DNA of 64,000 bases from Clostridium sp. UBA3947 (GCA_002385545.1 DGDR01000038.1:3942-67941), one strand, 5' to 3'. Positions 45,242-55,129 are shown, counted from the stretch's first letter. Numbers and translations: made by a program. Notes: generated by a model not told the origin, from the sequence alone.

Positions 45242-46648
45242 CTATCCTATACTGCCTTCCATTTCAAGATTTATTAGATTATTCATCTCCACCGCATACT
45301 CCAAAGGAAGCTCTTTTGCAATAGGTTCTACAAAGCCTCTAACTATCATAGCTTTTGCTTCTTCCTCACTGATACCTCTAGTCATCAAATAGTAAATAGC
45401 CTCTTCGCTAATTCGGCCTATTTTTGCTTCGTGACCTATATCCACTTCATCGTTTAAGATATCTAACACTGGTAATGTATCTGAACGGGAGATATCATCT
45501 AACATCAATGATTCACAGGATACAGTGGATTTACAATGATGGGCATTGGCTGCTACCTTTATAGCGCCTCTATAAACCGCTTCACCGCCACCCTTTGAAA
45601 TTGACTTAGAATTGATATTGGAAGATGTATAGGGGGCCGCATGAATAACCTTCGCTCCTGTATCTAATATTTGTCCCTTAGAGGCAAAGGTTACACCAGT
45701 AAATTCAGCCTTTGCACCCTCTCCTCTCAAAATGCTCATAGGATAGAGCATTGAAACCTTGGAGCCAAAGGAGCCAGAAACCCACTCTATTGTTCCTTTT
45801 TTATCTACCACTGCCCTTTTGGTATTTAAATTCATCATATTTTTAGACCAGTTTTCTATGGTAGAATATCTTAAATATGCATCCTCCTTAACATATAATT
45901 CAACACAGCCTGCATGTAAGTTAGTTACACTATATTTTGGAGCGGAGCAACCTTCTATAAAATGTAGATAAGCTCCTTTTTCTACAATTATTAATGTATG
46001 CTCAAACTGGCCAGCTCCTGGAGAATTTAGTCTAAAATAGGATTGGAGCGGTATTTCTACCTTTACTCCTGCTGGAACATATACGAAGGATCCTCCAGAC
46101 CATACAGCTCCATGGAGGGCTACAAACTTATGGTCATTAGGTGGAACCAACTTCATGAAGTATTCCTTCACTATATCCTCATAGTCCCTTATAGCTGTTT
46201 CCATATCTGTATATATAACACCTTGTTCAACTAACTCTTCCCTTATACTATGGTAAACCACCTCTGAATCATATTGGGCTCCTACCCCTGCCAACGACTC
46301 TCTTTCAGCTTGAGGAATCCCCAGCCTTTCAAAGGTGTTCTTTATATCCTCTGGCACTTCCTCCCAGCTACCTTTTAAGCTAGTATCTGGTTTAACATAG
46401 GTTACTATATTATCCATATCCAATTCATCTAGAGAAGGTCCCCAGGTTGGCAATTCTAATTTATTATAAATCTCCAAGGACTTTAGCCTAAACTCTCTCA
46501 TCCATTGAGGTTCATTCTTTTCCCTAGATATTTCTTCCACGATTTCTGGAGTCAATCCACTGGATACCTTAAAGCTATATCTATCCTCATTTCTTATATC
46601 GTAAAGTCCTCTATCCAAGTCCTCTACATAAGTTTTTCTTTTTTCCAT
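45242..46648 (-). CDS. sufB: SufB Fe-S cluster scaffold subunit
   Basis: A 468-residue SufB. Conserved stretches include AVWSGGSFVYVPAGVKVE, HFIEGCSAP, HAGCVELYV, and the C-terminal DEVDIGHEAKIG and MTRGISEEEAKAMIVRGF. It is the main scaffold for the nascent [4Fe-4S] cluster. The ATG follows GAGGTG. It is 16 bp after sufC and is followed by sufD. Confidence 0.95.
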   Translation of the reverse strand: MEKRKTYVEDLDRGLYDIRNEDRYSFKVSSGLTPEIVEEISREKNEPQWMREFRLKSLEIYNKLELPTWGPSLDELDMDNIVTYVKPDTSLKGSWEEVPEDIKNTFERLGIPQAERESLAGVGAQYDSEVVYHSIREELVEQGVIYTDMETAIRDYEDIVKEYFMKLVPPNDHKFVALHGAVWSGGSFVYVPAGVKVEIPLQSYFRLNSPGAGQFEHTLIIVEKGAYLHFIEGCSAPKYSVTNLHAGCVELYVKEDAYLRYSTIENWSKNMMNLNTKRAVVDKKGTIEWVSGSFGSKVSMLYPMSILRGEGAKAEFTGVTFASKGQILDTGAKVIHAAPYTSSNINSKSISKGGGEAVYRGAIKVAANAHHCKSTVSCESLMLDDISRSDTLPVLDILNDEVDIGHEAKIGRISEEAIYYLMTRGISEEEAKAMIVRGFVEPIAKELPLEYAVEMNNLINLEMEGSIG

Positions 46649-46664
46649 ATTATCACCTCATAGA

Positions 46665-47408
46665 CTAAACTGACCCTATATTTTCAAAGCCCTTTTCATT
46701 TATTTCATTCACTAAGGTAGCATCTCCCACCTTAACAACTCTACCATCCTGTATAACATGAACATAATCCACATCTAAAAATTCTAATATTTTACTGTTA
46801 TGAGTAATAATCAATATGGCATTATCTTCATTCTTAAATTGACTTACTCCATTTGACACAATCTTTACGGCATCTACATCTAATCCAGAATCTGTTTCGT
46901 CCAATATAGCCAGCTTTGGATTAAGCATCAACATTTGAAGGATTTCGTTCTTCTTCTTTTCTCCCCCAGAGAAGCCCACATTAAGATATCGGTTCCCATA
47001 GCTTTCATCAATCTTTAATTGGGCCATTTTTTCTCTAAGCTCCCTTTTAAATGCCATAATTTTTATAGGCTTGCCTGTAATTGCACTTCTAGATGCTCTC
47101 AAAAAACTTTCCACAGTTATCCCTGGTACTTCCTCCGGTGCTTGAAAGGATAGAAAAATTCCCTTTTTAGCCCTTTCCTCTGTTTTTAACTCTGTAATAT
47201 CTTCACCTTCAAATATTATAGAACCCTTAGTTACTTCATATTTAGGATGCCCCATTATAATATTAACCAAGGTGGATTTACCTGCTCCATTAGGGCCCAT
47301 GATAACATGAACCTCACCTTTCTTTATTTTCAAGTTTAATCCTTTTAGTATTTCCTTTCCTTCAACTTCTGCATGTATATCTTTAACTTCCAATAACATC
47401 TCTGTCAT
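46665..47408 (-). CDS. sufC: SufC ATPase
   Basis: A 247-residue ABC ATPase: Walker A GPNGAGKST, signature GFSGGEKKKNE, Walker B LAILDETDSGLD. The D-D-S-G-L-D pattern is typical of SufC. It drives conformational change in SufBCD and is the first gene of the operon, 57 bp downstream of the -10. AGAGGTG lies before the ATG. Confidence 0.95.
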   Translation of the reverse strand: MTEMLLEVKDIHAEVEGKEILKGLNLKIKKGEVHVIMGPNGAGKSTLVNIIMGHPKYEVTKGSIIFEGEDITELKTEERAKKGIFLSFQAPEEVPGITVESFLRASRSAITGKPIKIMAFKRELREKMAQLKIDESYGNRYLNVGFSGGEKKKNEILQMLMLNPKLAILDETDSGLDVDAVKIVSNGVSQFKNEDNAILIITHNSKILEFLDVDYVHVIQDGRVVKVGDATLVNEINEKGFENIGSV

Positions 47409-47464
47409 AAAAATTCACCTCTTAAGAAATTAATTCCGAGCATTTTACTCTGATTTATGCTTAT

Positions 47465-47493
47465 ATTTTATCCTTATTGACATTGATTGTCAA
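47465..47493 (-). promoter_or_regulatory. suf operon promoter with inverted repeat
   Basis: On the minus strand TTGACA (47488-47493) and TAAAAT (47465-47470) have a 17-base spacer. TTGACA and TGTCAA form an inverted repeat with a 5-base gap (47477-47493), so a dimeric regulator could bind over the -35. Confidence 0.8.
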
Positions 47494-47505
47494 TAATTAT
47501 TATCC
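47491..47505 (-). promoter_or_regulatory. Fur-like box next to the suf -35
   Basis: GGATAATAATTATTG on the minus strand fits TGATAATNATTATCA at 11 of 14 positions and overlaps the first bases of the -35, as at korAB. Confidence 0.5.
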
Positions 47506-47533
47506 TTAAAAATCCACTAGCGATTAAGAAATC

Positions 47534-48235
47534 TCATCCCTCGTAATTATCTCCAAAGTTATTATCCCAATAGATTTCTCCATTCACTGTGTAACTTATA
47601 CAAAACTGAACCTTGGTATCTTGAGGTATATCCTCTAGAGTAAAACTCCAGATTTCTATATTATTCGAGTTATAATCTTTATAATAGGCCTTTTCCTCCT
47701 TATAAGATAGCCAATTATCTGTAGTATATCTAATCCTAACATCTTTATTATAACCTAAGTTTCTAAGAAGTATGGTGCCTATAATAAAGTCCTTATTGTA
47801 CTTATTATAATTGCAGCCCCTATCATAGCTTACAAGAGATACATTTATATCCCCTAAAGCATATCTAACATTACAATCATAAGAATTTTCATGGTTTATG
47901 CACAAGCAATAATCCTTACCCTGATTATTATCCCAATATTCCTTGTCTCCAGACTGGTATTGTATAGCAAATTTACAAAAGTATATTTCATTTTTACTTT
48001 CAGGTAAATTTATAGGTGTTTCAAAGGACCAAATCTCTATTCCACTGCCAGTCTTTTTAACATACCGTCCTTCTACTACACTCCAATTTTTATCATCATA
48101 GGTATAATGAATTATCAGCTTCTTATTCTCTCCCAAATCTTCCACTGCCACAATACCAGTAACATTGTAGCCATAGCAATTACCCTTTTCAACCCATTGA
48201 ATTTTATCTACTATCCTTCCATTAATCAATCTCAT
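47534..48235 (-). CDS. Cytosolic protein with two CBM21-type starch/glycogen-binding domains
   Basis: A 233-residue protein made of two carbohydrate-binding module family 21-like repeats (about 20-110 and 140-231). Each has the family ending: an IEIWSF strand, then YWDNNQG (100-106) or YWDNNFG (222-228). The module binds alpha-glucan, as in eukaryotic glycogen-targeting phosphatase subunits. There is no signal peptide and no catalytic domain, so it likely binds intracellular glycogen. ATG follows AAGGAGG. It stands between the SUF operon and a chemoreceptor with no glycogen gene near it. Confidence 0.8.
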   Translation of the reverse strand: MRLINGRIVDKIQWVEKGNCYGYNVTGIVAVEDLGENKKLIIHYTYDDKNWSVVEGRYVKKTGSGIEIWSFETPINLPESKNEIYFCKFAIQYQSGDKEYWDNNQGKDYCLCINHENSYDCNVRYALGDINVSLVSYDRGCNYNKYNKDFIIGTILLRNLGYNKDVRIRYTTDNWLSYKEEKAYYKDYNSNNIEIWSFTLEDIPQDTKVQFCISYTVNGEIYWDNNFGDNYEG

Positions 48236-48283
48236 ATTAATCCTCCTTAACTAATAATATGTTAGCTGTACTAAGAAAGAATA

Positions 48284-48318
48284 AAGTTCATGGAAGCTTA
48301 ATAATTATCCATGAACTT
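48284..48318 (-). terminator. Terminator after the chemoreceptor gene
   Basis: AAGTTCATGG (48284-48293) pairs with CCATGAACTT (48309-48318) with a 15-base loop; T-rich sequence follows on the minus strand. Confidence 0.75.
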
Positions 48319-48326
48319 ACTAAGTA

Positions 48327-49790
48327 CTACTGGATCTTTTTTATTTTTTCACCTAATTTCTTAATAGTCATTATTTTTTCATGAATTTCTGTAACTGATT
48401 TTTCCTGAGTTTCTGCTAATGCCATAATCTGCTCTGTAGTAGCAGTATTTTCTTGCGATACTGCTGCTATAGTTTCTAACTGAGATTGAGTATTGTTAAT
48501 TTGCTTTAGGAGACTATCTATCATTGCATATTCCTTACTTAACTTTTCATCTACCAGTTCTACTGATTCATTTACATTTTGAAGAACTTCTAGTATTTTA
48601 TCTACCTTCTTATTACCAATTAATACTGCATCTCTTCCCTTGATAACATCCTGTAAAGCAGTTTCTGTAGATTCAGTAATTAATTCAGTAATGCTTTTTA
48701 TCTCATTTGCTGTTTCAGCACTTTGCTCTGCTAGCTTTCTAACTTCTTCTGCTACAACAGCAAAGCCTTTACCTGCCTCTCCTGCTCTAGCAGCTTCTAT
48801 TGCCGCATTTAATGCTAGTAGATTTGTCTGATCTGCTATTTGACTTATGCCTAATAAGGCTTCCTGTATCCTATTCATATTATTCTTTAAATTAGAAACA
48901 GTTTCAACGGATGTATTTATAGCATCATTGATTATCTTCATCTGATTAGACATTTCCTTAACCTCTTCAGCCCCTTGATATACTGCAGCCGCTGAGCCTT
49001 TAAAGGAATTTTCAATATCCTTAGATAATTCATAGGTTTCATCTATTTGCTTAGTAGAAGCAAGCATAGCACTATTAGCATTATTAATAGACACAGCAGT
49101 TTCCTCTACTGCCCTTGACATATCTCTCATAGATTGTCCAACCATTCCAATACCTTGCTTAATATCTTCTATAAGCACTGAGCTATCATTAACATTTTCA
49201 ATAATTGCATTAGTGCTTTCTTCTAAAACAGCAACATTATCATGTAATTTATTTAATGATTCTCTAGCAATAGCTTCTTCACTCTGGGACTTATTTATTA
49301 ATTCTCTTCCCCACTTAGTTAAATTATATAAAACTGCAATAGCACAAATAAAAACACCTATTCTAGCAATAAAGTTTCCAATATTATTATCTGGTCCCAT
49401 TACAGAAACCGGCGATACTATATAAGTACCTACTAAGATTGTTAAAAAAATAACCGAAAAAGTCAATAAAATTTTCCTATTAAAGTATACCGTTGCTAGA
49501 CAAAGTGAAAGCAGATAAATATTAAACATTCTTTCTACGCCACCAGAGACTATTGATAAGCCAAGTGCTCCTAAAGCTGTTAGCAAAGGAATTGTAACAC
49601 TTTTCACAAAATCATTAATAGGTAATAGAGCAATAATAGATATAATTATTGAAAGAGAAAACATTGCTATACCTGCTTTCATGGCATACTGTAAACCGTC
49701 TGCCCCATATGCAGCAAATAGCAACACAAGGCTGAATATCCATATAATTACAACATTAAACCGATGCTCCTTTGAAATTTTACTCTTCAT
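48327..49790 (-). CDS. Methyl-accepting chemotaxis protein with polytopic N-terminal sensor
   Basis: About 487 residues. The first 165 residues have five to six closely packed membrane helices with no large extracellular loop. A cytoplasmic helical stalk follows, and then the chemoreceptor tip, with a [19 protein letters not shown] stretch and the following EEVRKLAEQ. There is no recognisable HAMP domain. The input may be a membrane-derived signal. ATG 49790 follows a GGTGG run; a GTG two codons earlier is possible. It is transcribed alone. Confidence 0.9.
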   Translation of the reverse strand: MKSKISKEHRFNVVIIWIFSLVLLFAAYGADGLQYAMKAGIAMFSLSIIISIIALLPINDFVKSVTIPLLTALGALGLSIVSGGVERMFNIYLLSLCLATVYFNRKILLTFSVIFLTILVGTYIVSPVSVMGPDNNIGNFIARIGVFICAIAVLYNLTKWGRELINKSQSEEAIARESLNKLHDNVAVLEESTNAIIENVNDSSVLIEDIKQGIGMVGQSMRDMSRAVEETAVSINNANSAMLASTKQIDETYELSKDIENSFKGSAAAVYQGAEEVKEMSNQMKIINDAINTSVETVSNLKNNMNRIQEALLGISQIADQTNLLALNAAIEAARAGEAGKGFAVVAEEVRKLAEQSAETANEIKSITELITESTETALQDVIKGRDAVLIGNKKVDKILEVLQNVNESVELVDEKLSKEYAMIDSLLKQINNTQSQLETIAAVSQENTATTEQIMALAETQEKSVTEIHEKIMTIKKLGEKIKKIQ

Positions 49791-49930
49791 ATCCACCCAC
49801 CCTCTTAGCTATTATAACTTAATTATATCACATTTTATTTTATGTAAACAAAAAAAACAGCGAAAACTGGTTCTTTATATAAAAAATTATATAGTTATGG
49901 AAAAACTTGTCGTTGAAAACTATAGTTTTA

Positions 49931-50797
49931 TTAATCTTCATCGTAAAAATCAAGAAAAGAATATTTTTCCCCTTTTTTCTGCCAACCTAAAATAGCATCC
50001 ATATTTACATTCTCCGCAGCCTTAAAAATAGACTTTTCTACATCTGGGAATTTAATTTTAAATTCCTTTATCATCTCTTTAATTTCATACCTTTTATTTC
50101 CTATTTTCTTTGCTGCTACCATACAAGCACAGTTTAGAGGCCATATACCACTCTTTTGTGTAAACCTCTCAATATGCTGCTCTTCTATAAAGTAGAGAGG
50201 TCTAATTAGCTCCATATTTTCGAAATTGGTAGCCTTCAATTTAGGCAGCATAGTTTTAAAGTTACCAGAGTAAAGAATATTTAACATAGTAGTCTCAATA
50301 ACATCATTATAATGGTGTCCTAGGGCTAGCTTATTGCAACCTAGTTCCTTAGCTCTTGAATACAGGGCACCTCTTCTCATTCTGGCACACATATAACAAG
50401 GATAATCTTTAGCTATTCTATCTACCACTTCAAAGATACCAGAATCAAATACCTTTATAGGTATTCCTAAATATTCACAATTGTCCAGCATTAGCTTTTT
50501 TATATCTGGATGGTAGCCAGGATCCGCTAATAGAAACTCCAACTCAAATTTAATTTGACCATTCTTTTGTAGCCTTTGAAATAGCTTAGCCATTAGCATA
50601 CTGTCTTTACCACCAGACACCCCAACAGCAATTTTATCTCCATCCTTCACCAGCTCATACTTCTTTATAGCTTTTAAAAACTTTGACCAAATCTTGCTTC
50701 TATAAGTTGTAGTAATGCTATTTTCAATTTCCTCAAGAGGTTTCCTCTCGTTAAAAGGTACTAATATATCGCAACCATTTCCTGCAATACCAGTCAT
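49931..50797 (-). CDS. TtcA-like tRNA thiolase/ATP pyrophosphatase
   Basis: A 288-residue N-type ATP pyrophosphatase. PP-loop SGGKDS (61-66), a CYMCARMRRG cysteine pair and a later CAC suggest an Fe-S cluster, and GHHYNDVIET is the second conserved loop. The nearest known relatives are TtcA (2-thiocytidine in tRNA) and TtuA. ATG 50797 with AAGGAGG is taken as the start. The C-terminal part after residue 230 differs from E. coli TtcA, so the tRNA target is not certain. Confidence 0.85.
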   Translation of the reverse strand: MTGIAGNGCDILVPFNERKPLEEIENSITTTYRSKIWSKFLKAIKKYELVKDGDKIAVGVSGGKDSMLMAKLFQRLQKNGQIKFELEFLLADPGYHPDIKKLMLDNCEYLGIPIKVFDSGIFEVVDRIAKDYPCYMCARMRRGALYSRAKELGCNKLALGHHYNDVIETTMLNILYSGNFKTMLPKLKATNFENMELIRPLYFIEEQHIERFTQKSGIWPLNCACMVAAKKIGNKRYEIKEMIKEFKIKFPDVEKSIFKAAENVNMDAILGWQKKGEKYSFLDFYDED

Positions 50798-50909
50798 AAC
50801 GTTCCTCCTTATATACATAAAAGCTCACTAAGCCTTTGTTTTTTCATATAATTTACCTTTTGTATTATAACACCTTTGCAGGGATTTGTCCCTAGAAAAT
50901 TTCTCTAGC

Positions 50910-52067
50910 TTATTTTAAATTAAGACTCTTTTTGAATTCCTTATCCAACCTCTCAAAATCTATACCTAATACTTCTCTTATAGTTAAATCAAAAACCTCG
51001 TTTCTTTTAAAATTCTCCTCTGATCCACTGCCTTCTAAAAAAGGATGTTTAGCTAAACTATTAAGTATTTCTGCAATTGAGTCTTCTCCGTATTCTGCTA
51101 CAATAAATTCTACAGCACATTGAGCACTACCATAGTATCTCAATACGTCGCTATCCTTTGTTAATTGCTCTAAATTTGAATCTATTAATTCTTTAATAGT
51201 CATTTCATTTCCTTTAACCAGCTTTGCATAATAGTCCTTAGAGTAATATGCTGCAAGTCCTTCAGCAAACCAATAGGGCATATTGTTATTACTATCTTTT
51301 ATGGTTACCTTATGTATAAGCTCATGGGCAAATCCCCTAGAACTAATAACCTGCCCAGCGCCTATATATTTGATGGATTCTGAATATTCATACCAGCCAG
51401 CCATATTCCACTGAAAGGATAGCTTAACAAATTGTCTTAAGGTTTCCTCATCATCATAAATCTTAATTACTGTTTTTTCTTCTGGAGCCTTACCATAGTT
51501 CTTTTTTACTATTTCATAGCCTTCCTCTGCATCTTTAGCGATCTTATCTATGAGATTCCTACTACCTTCTGTATATTTAATAATAAAATGTTCCGTTTCT
51601 AGACTATTAAAATCCAAATCACAGTCTATATATTCTTTCCCATTACTTTTATAAATGGATTTAAAGTTCAAACTGTAATCTTTATTCCCATAATGATATT
51701 GTTGCTTTAAGCTAACTAAGTAGCTATCTTTCCCTCTGCTTTTTATATCCATAACCTGAAGGCTGTAGTCCCTAATATCGTTAAGCATTATATCTCGAAA
51801 CCAATTCTCCTGTTCCTTATAATACTCCTTATCATTTTCATTAACTGTACTCATATATTTTGTAAAGTCCTTATTTTTTACTGCTTCAGCCTTTCTTTCT
51901 ACTATTTGATTTATAGATTTTACTATTACCTGGGAAATTTCCTGTTTATTTTCAACCTTTTCTTGTTCAACATTGTTAATTGTCTCTTTTCTTATATCAC
52001 TGCTACTACATGCTATTAAGGAAAGGGATAATAAAAAAGCAAGAAGTAGCTTACCAAAACTTTTCAC
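50910..52067 (-). CDS. Lipoprotein with peptidase MA-like (gluzincin) domain
   Basis: A 385-residue exported lipoprotein: hydrophobic signal and lipobox LIAC with Cys20. A helical/beta region (45-150) is followed by a gluzincin domain with HELIH (248-252) and the third zinc ligand Glu269 in WFAEGLA. It should be a membrane-tethered zinc protease or hydrolase on the outer cell face. GTG start after GGAGG. Its substrate is unknown. It stands alone, upstream of a two-component system. Confidence 0.85.
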   Translation of the reverse strand: MKSFGKLLLAFLLSLSLIACSSSDIRKETINNVEQEKVENKQEISQVIVKSINQIVERKAEAVKNKDFTKYMSTVNENDKEYYKEQENWFRDIMLNDIRDYSLQVMDIKSRGKDSYLVSLKQQYHYGNKDYSLNFKSIYKSNGKEYIDCDLDFNSLETEHFIIKYTEGSRNLIDKIAKDAEEGYEIVKKNYGKAPEEKTVIKIYDDEETLRQFVKLSFQWNMAGWYEYSESIKYIGAGQVISSRGFAHELIHKVTIKDSNNNMPYWFAEGLAAYYSKDYYAKLVKGNEMTIKELIDSNLEQLTKDSDVLRYYGSAQCAVEFIVAEYGEDSIAEILNSLAKHPFLEGSGSEENFKRNEVFDLTIREVLGIDFERLDKEFKKSLNLK

Positions 52068-52203
52068 CTTATTTCCTCCACATCTTAATTATTATATTGT
52101 ATTTTTTCCAAAGTTAAAAGTTTATAACATAATAATACCATAAAATTAGAAGATAGAAGTTAATATAATAGATACATTTTGCGGAGTGCAAATAATAAGT
52201 ATC

Positions 52204-52250
52204 AAAAAGCTGTTGCACAACTAACAGCTTTGTCAGTTGAGCAACAGCCC
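52204..52250. repeat. Dispersed palindrome, copy 3; overlaps the kinase 3' end
   Basis: AAAAAGCTGTTGC left arm and GCAACAGCCCC right arm with inner CAACT/AGTTG pairing. The right arm forms the last codons and stop of the histidine kinase gene; on the minus strand a T run follows, so it also acts as terminator. Confidence 0.85.
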
Positions 52251-54431
52251 CTCCTTTGGTAATGGCTGTGTTTTTTTGAATTCCACTACTACTTTAAATA
52301 AGTCTCCGTCGATTTCAATATGCATTCTTCCATCTTGTAGTTCTACTATGCTTTTAGCTATGGCTAAGCCTAGGCCAGAGCCTTCTGTATTTCTAGACTT
52401 ATCTCCCCTCTTAAAACGTTCAAATATCTCCTCTGGGTCAAAATCCATCTCATAATTTGCTACATTTTTAATTGTAAATAAAACATTGGATTCTAGTTCT
52501 ACTAAATCGATATATACTCTTGTATTAGGCTGAGAATATTTTAAAGCATTATTGATTAGATTCTCAAATACTCTCCAGGTTTTCTTACCATCTAAATATA
52601 AGTATATTTTTTCTGTAGGTATATTGACTCTAAAGATAAGTGAGGACTGATTAATCTTCTCATCTAGCTCTCCAAGGGTTTGCCTTAAAATAGCTGCAAT
52701 ATCTACTTGCTCCCTTTCTAAGTTAACAGCACCAGAAGACATTTTGGATGCTTCAAAAAGATCCTCAATTAACACCTTTAATCTTTGGGACTTCCTATCC
52801 AATATTTCTATATAGGAATCCTTCTCCTCTTGTGATAGTTCCTTGCTTTTTAACAAATCCACATAATTTATTATAGAGGTTAAGGGCGTTTTTAAGTCAT
52901 GAGAAACATTTGTAATAAGCTCTGTTTTTAATCTCTCACTTTTTATTTGCTCATCCATTGATCTCTTATAGCCATTTTTTATGTTGTTAAAATTTCGTGC
53001 TAAGACCCTTATTTGGTCTTTACCCTTCTCCTCAATAACTAAATCAAAGTTACCTGCTGCTATACTATTAGAAGCTTTAACTAAATTATTAAAATACATA
53101 ACTCTTTTATATACAAAGAAGTAGATGAATAATAGATATGCCACAATATAGATTAAGCATATTGCTGACAAAAAGCTATCTGACTCAGCTATTAAAGCAA
53201 GAAAGGCTATACTAAATAACATAGAGGCAATCAACACAATTGTAACTTTAGCTATAGTTTTCCTATGGTAAAAAATATTAGTCATCCAAGTAAAAAACCT
53301 ACATATCAAAGTTCCTCTCCACTGGGACTTAAGATATTTTGGATTAATAATTAAGTGATAAACTCCACGAATGTGTAAGAGCATAAAGAGTAGGAATTCT
53401 GACCAACAAATACAATACAGGATATAGGCCCAATAAGGCCAACTTTGTATTTCTTTTATCATCTGAGCCCCTTCAAAAAAAATTGATATTGCCGCAACTA
53501 GTACTATAAATCTAAATTCCATTGGTATCCTAACGTAGGCGTGGGTTAGGTTCCCTAAAACGGTCTTTTCTTCTTTTTCTCTTCTACTTATAATAATAAA
53601 GAGAATCATAGATAGTATGAAGGTTATTGCACCCAGTTTCGCCTCATCTACTATCCTTTTATTCCTATTAGCAAATTCCAAATTAGATAAATAGAATTCA
53701 CTGTAGCCCGTTCCTTCTAAGGGTATAAAAAAGTGACCTTCCAAATTTAATGCAGCCAGCTGATTACTAATCTGATCCTCCATATATTTCATTGTCAATT
53801 CCTGCTTAGGATACTTATCATAATAAATCATTTCCTGCTTTAAAACTTCATCAATATTAACATTTCCAGATACGTTAGTATAAACTTCTCCATTACTTTT
53901 GTTTATAAGATAATATTTTAAGGTTTTCCATTGACTAACATTATATTTTAACCTATTATATAATTCGTCTTTTTGCTGTATGAGCTCCTTTTTTATTTGC
54001 TCCACAGATTTTTTGTTATTTTTTTGGAATTCTTTTATAGCATTATCTCTTTCGGCAATTAACAGTTTCTCATACTCTTTACCTTCATGATAAATCCGTA
54101 GTGAATAATCATTGTTAATATTTTCTATAGTCTCATCTATAAATTTGCTATGATCTTCAACAGCTTTGTCTAATTCTTCCTTACTTATTTTTTCATCTGG
54201 ACTTTTCTTCTCATAATCAACAAAATGATAGGTTACATAAAATTGCTGTAAATCGTAGATACTAGCTTCCAGACGCCTTAAAAACACATCGGTTTTAAAA
54301 TAAGATTCCTCTTTTATCTCCTCAGAATAGACACAATATACTACCGTTGTCAAAGTTGAATAGCCTAACAACAAAATTGCCAAAGTAAAAATAATTGAAT
54401 ATATAAAGCTATTTTTCGATTTTGTACCCAA
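52233..54431 (-). CDS. Sensor histidine kinase
   Basis: A 732-residue kinase: one N-terminal helix (about 12-32), a 230-residue extracellular helical region, five further membrane helices (about 265-450), a HAMP-like segment, a dimerisation domain with phospho-acceptor H511 in NVSHDLKTPLTS, and an HATPase domain (ENLINNALKYS; GSGLGLAIAKSI). The mix of an extracellular loop and a multi-helix block is unusual for the short VanS type. The TTG start overlaps the response regulator by 23 bp; AAGGTGG lies nine bases upstream. The C-terminal residues come from palindrome copy 3. Confidence 0.9.
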   Translation of the reverse strand: MGTKSKNSFIYSIIFTLAILLLGYSTLTTVVYCVYSEEIKEESYFKTDVFLRRLEASIYDLQQFYVTYHFVDYEKKSPDEKISKEELDKAVEDHSKFIDETIENINNDYSLRIYHEGKEYEKLLIAERDNAIKEFQKNNKKSVEQIKKELIQQKDELYNRLKYNVSQWKTLKYYLINKSNGEVYTNVSGNVNIDEVLKQEMIYYDKYPKQELTMKYMEDQISNQLAALNLEGHFFIPLEGTGYSEFYLSNLEFANRNKRIVDEAKLGAITFILSMILFIIISRREKEEKTVLGNLTHAYVRIPMEFRFIVLVAAISIFFEGAQMIKEIQSWPYWAYILYCICWSEFLLFMLLHIRGVYHLIINPKYLKSQWRGTLICRFFTWMTNIFYHRKTIAKVTIVLIASMLFSIAFLALIAESDSFLSAICLIYIVAYLLFIYFFVYKRVMYFNNLVKASNSIAAGNFDLVIEEKGKDQIRVLARNFNNIKNGYKRSMDEQIKSERLKTELITNVSHDLKTPLTSIINYVDLLKSKELSQEEKDSYIEILDRKSQRLKVLIEDLFEASKMSSGAVNLEREQVDIAAILRQTLGELDEKINQSSLIFRVNIPTEKIYLYLDGKKTWRVFENLINNALKYSQPNTRVYIDLVELESNVLFTIKNVANYEMDFDPEEIFERFKRGDKSRNTEGSGLGLAIAKSIVELQDGRMHIEIDGDLFKVVVEFKKTQPLPKEGLLLN

Positions 54432-55101
54432 TTCCCCACACCACCTTTAAGTATCTAGGGTCCTTTGGATTAATTTCTATTTTCTCTCTTATCCTTCGTA
54501 TATGCACAGATACAGTATTATCAGCATTATAACAAGGCTCCTTCCAAACCCTTTCATAAATTTCATCTATCGAAAAAACTCTCCCTAAATTCTCCATTAA
54601 AAGCTCTAGAATACCGAATTCTATAGGAGTCAGCTTTACTTCCTCCCCATCTACAGTAACCACCTTTGTAGCTTTATTTAGCACCAAGCCCCTAACTACA
54701 AGTTCATCGGTACTCTGCTTATATACCCCTAAATTTACATACCTTCTTAATTGAGATTTAACCCTTGCTATCAGCTCTAAAGGATTGAAGGGCTTTGTAA
54801 TATAATCGTCCGCTCCTATATTAAGCCCTAAAATTTTATCTGTATCCTCAGACTTAGCTGAAAGCATTATTATTGGAATATTCCTTTTTTCTCTAATTTT
54901 AAATGTAGCCTTAATGCCATCCATCCTAGGCATCATAATATCCAATACTATTAGATGGATATCTTGCTCCTCTAATATCATTAAAGCCTCTATGCCATCC
55001 TTTGCCTTGAAAATATTCATTCCTTCATTTTTTAAGTATATTTCTATGGCATCTCTTATTTCATCATCATCATCTACAACTAAAACATTATATGTTATCA
55101 T
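54409..55101 (-). CDS. OmpR-family response regulator
   Basis: A 230-residue regulator: receiver with acidic cluster VVDDDDEIRD and phospho-acceptor D54 in LIVLDIMMPRMDG, K in YITKPFNPLEL, then a winged-helix DNA-binding domain. It is co-transcribed with the kinase. It resembles VanR/WalR-type regulators; the target is not known. Phased CTTA repeats lie upstream and could be its own binding sites. Confidence 0.92.
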   Translation of the reverse strand: MITYNVLVVDDDDEIRDAIEIYLKNEGMNIFKAKDGIEALMILEEQDIHLIVLDIMMPRMDGIKATFKIREKRNIPIIMLSAKSEDTDKILGLNIGADDYITKPFNPLELIARVKSQLRRYVNLGVYKQSTDELVVRGLVLNKATKVVTVDGEEVKLTPIEFGILELLMENLGRVFSIDEIYERVWKEPCYNADNTVSVHIRRIREKIEINPKDPRYLKVVWGIGYKIEK

Positions 55102-55123
55102 CTAAATACCACCTTCCCAATAT

Positions 55124-55129
55124 ATTATA
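55124..55129 (-). promoter_or_regulatory. Extended -10 of the two-component operon
   Basis: TGGTATAAT on the minus strand forms an extended -10 about 23 bases before the response-regulator start; the -35 is weak, as expected for an activated promoter. Confidence 0.55.
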
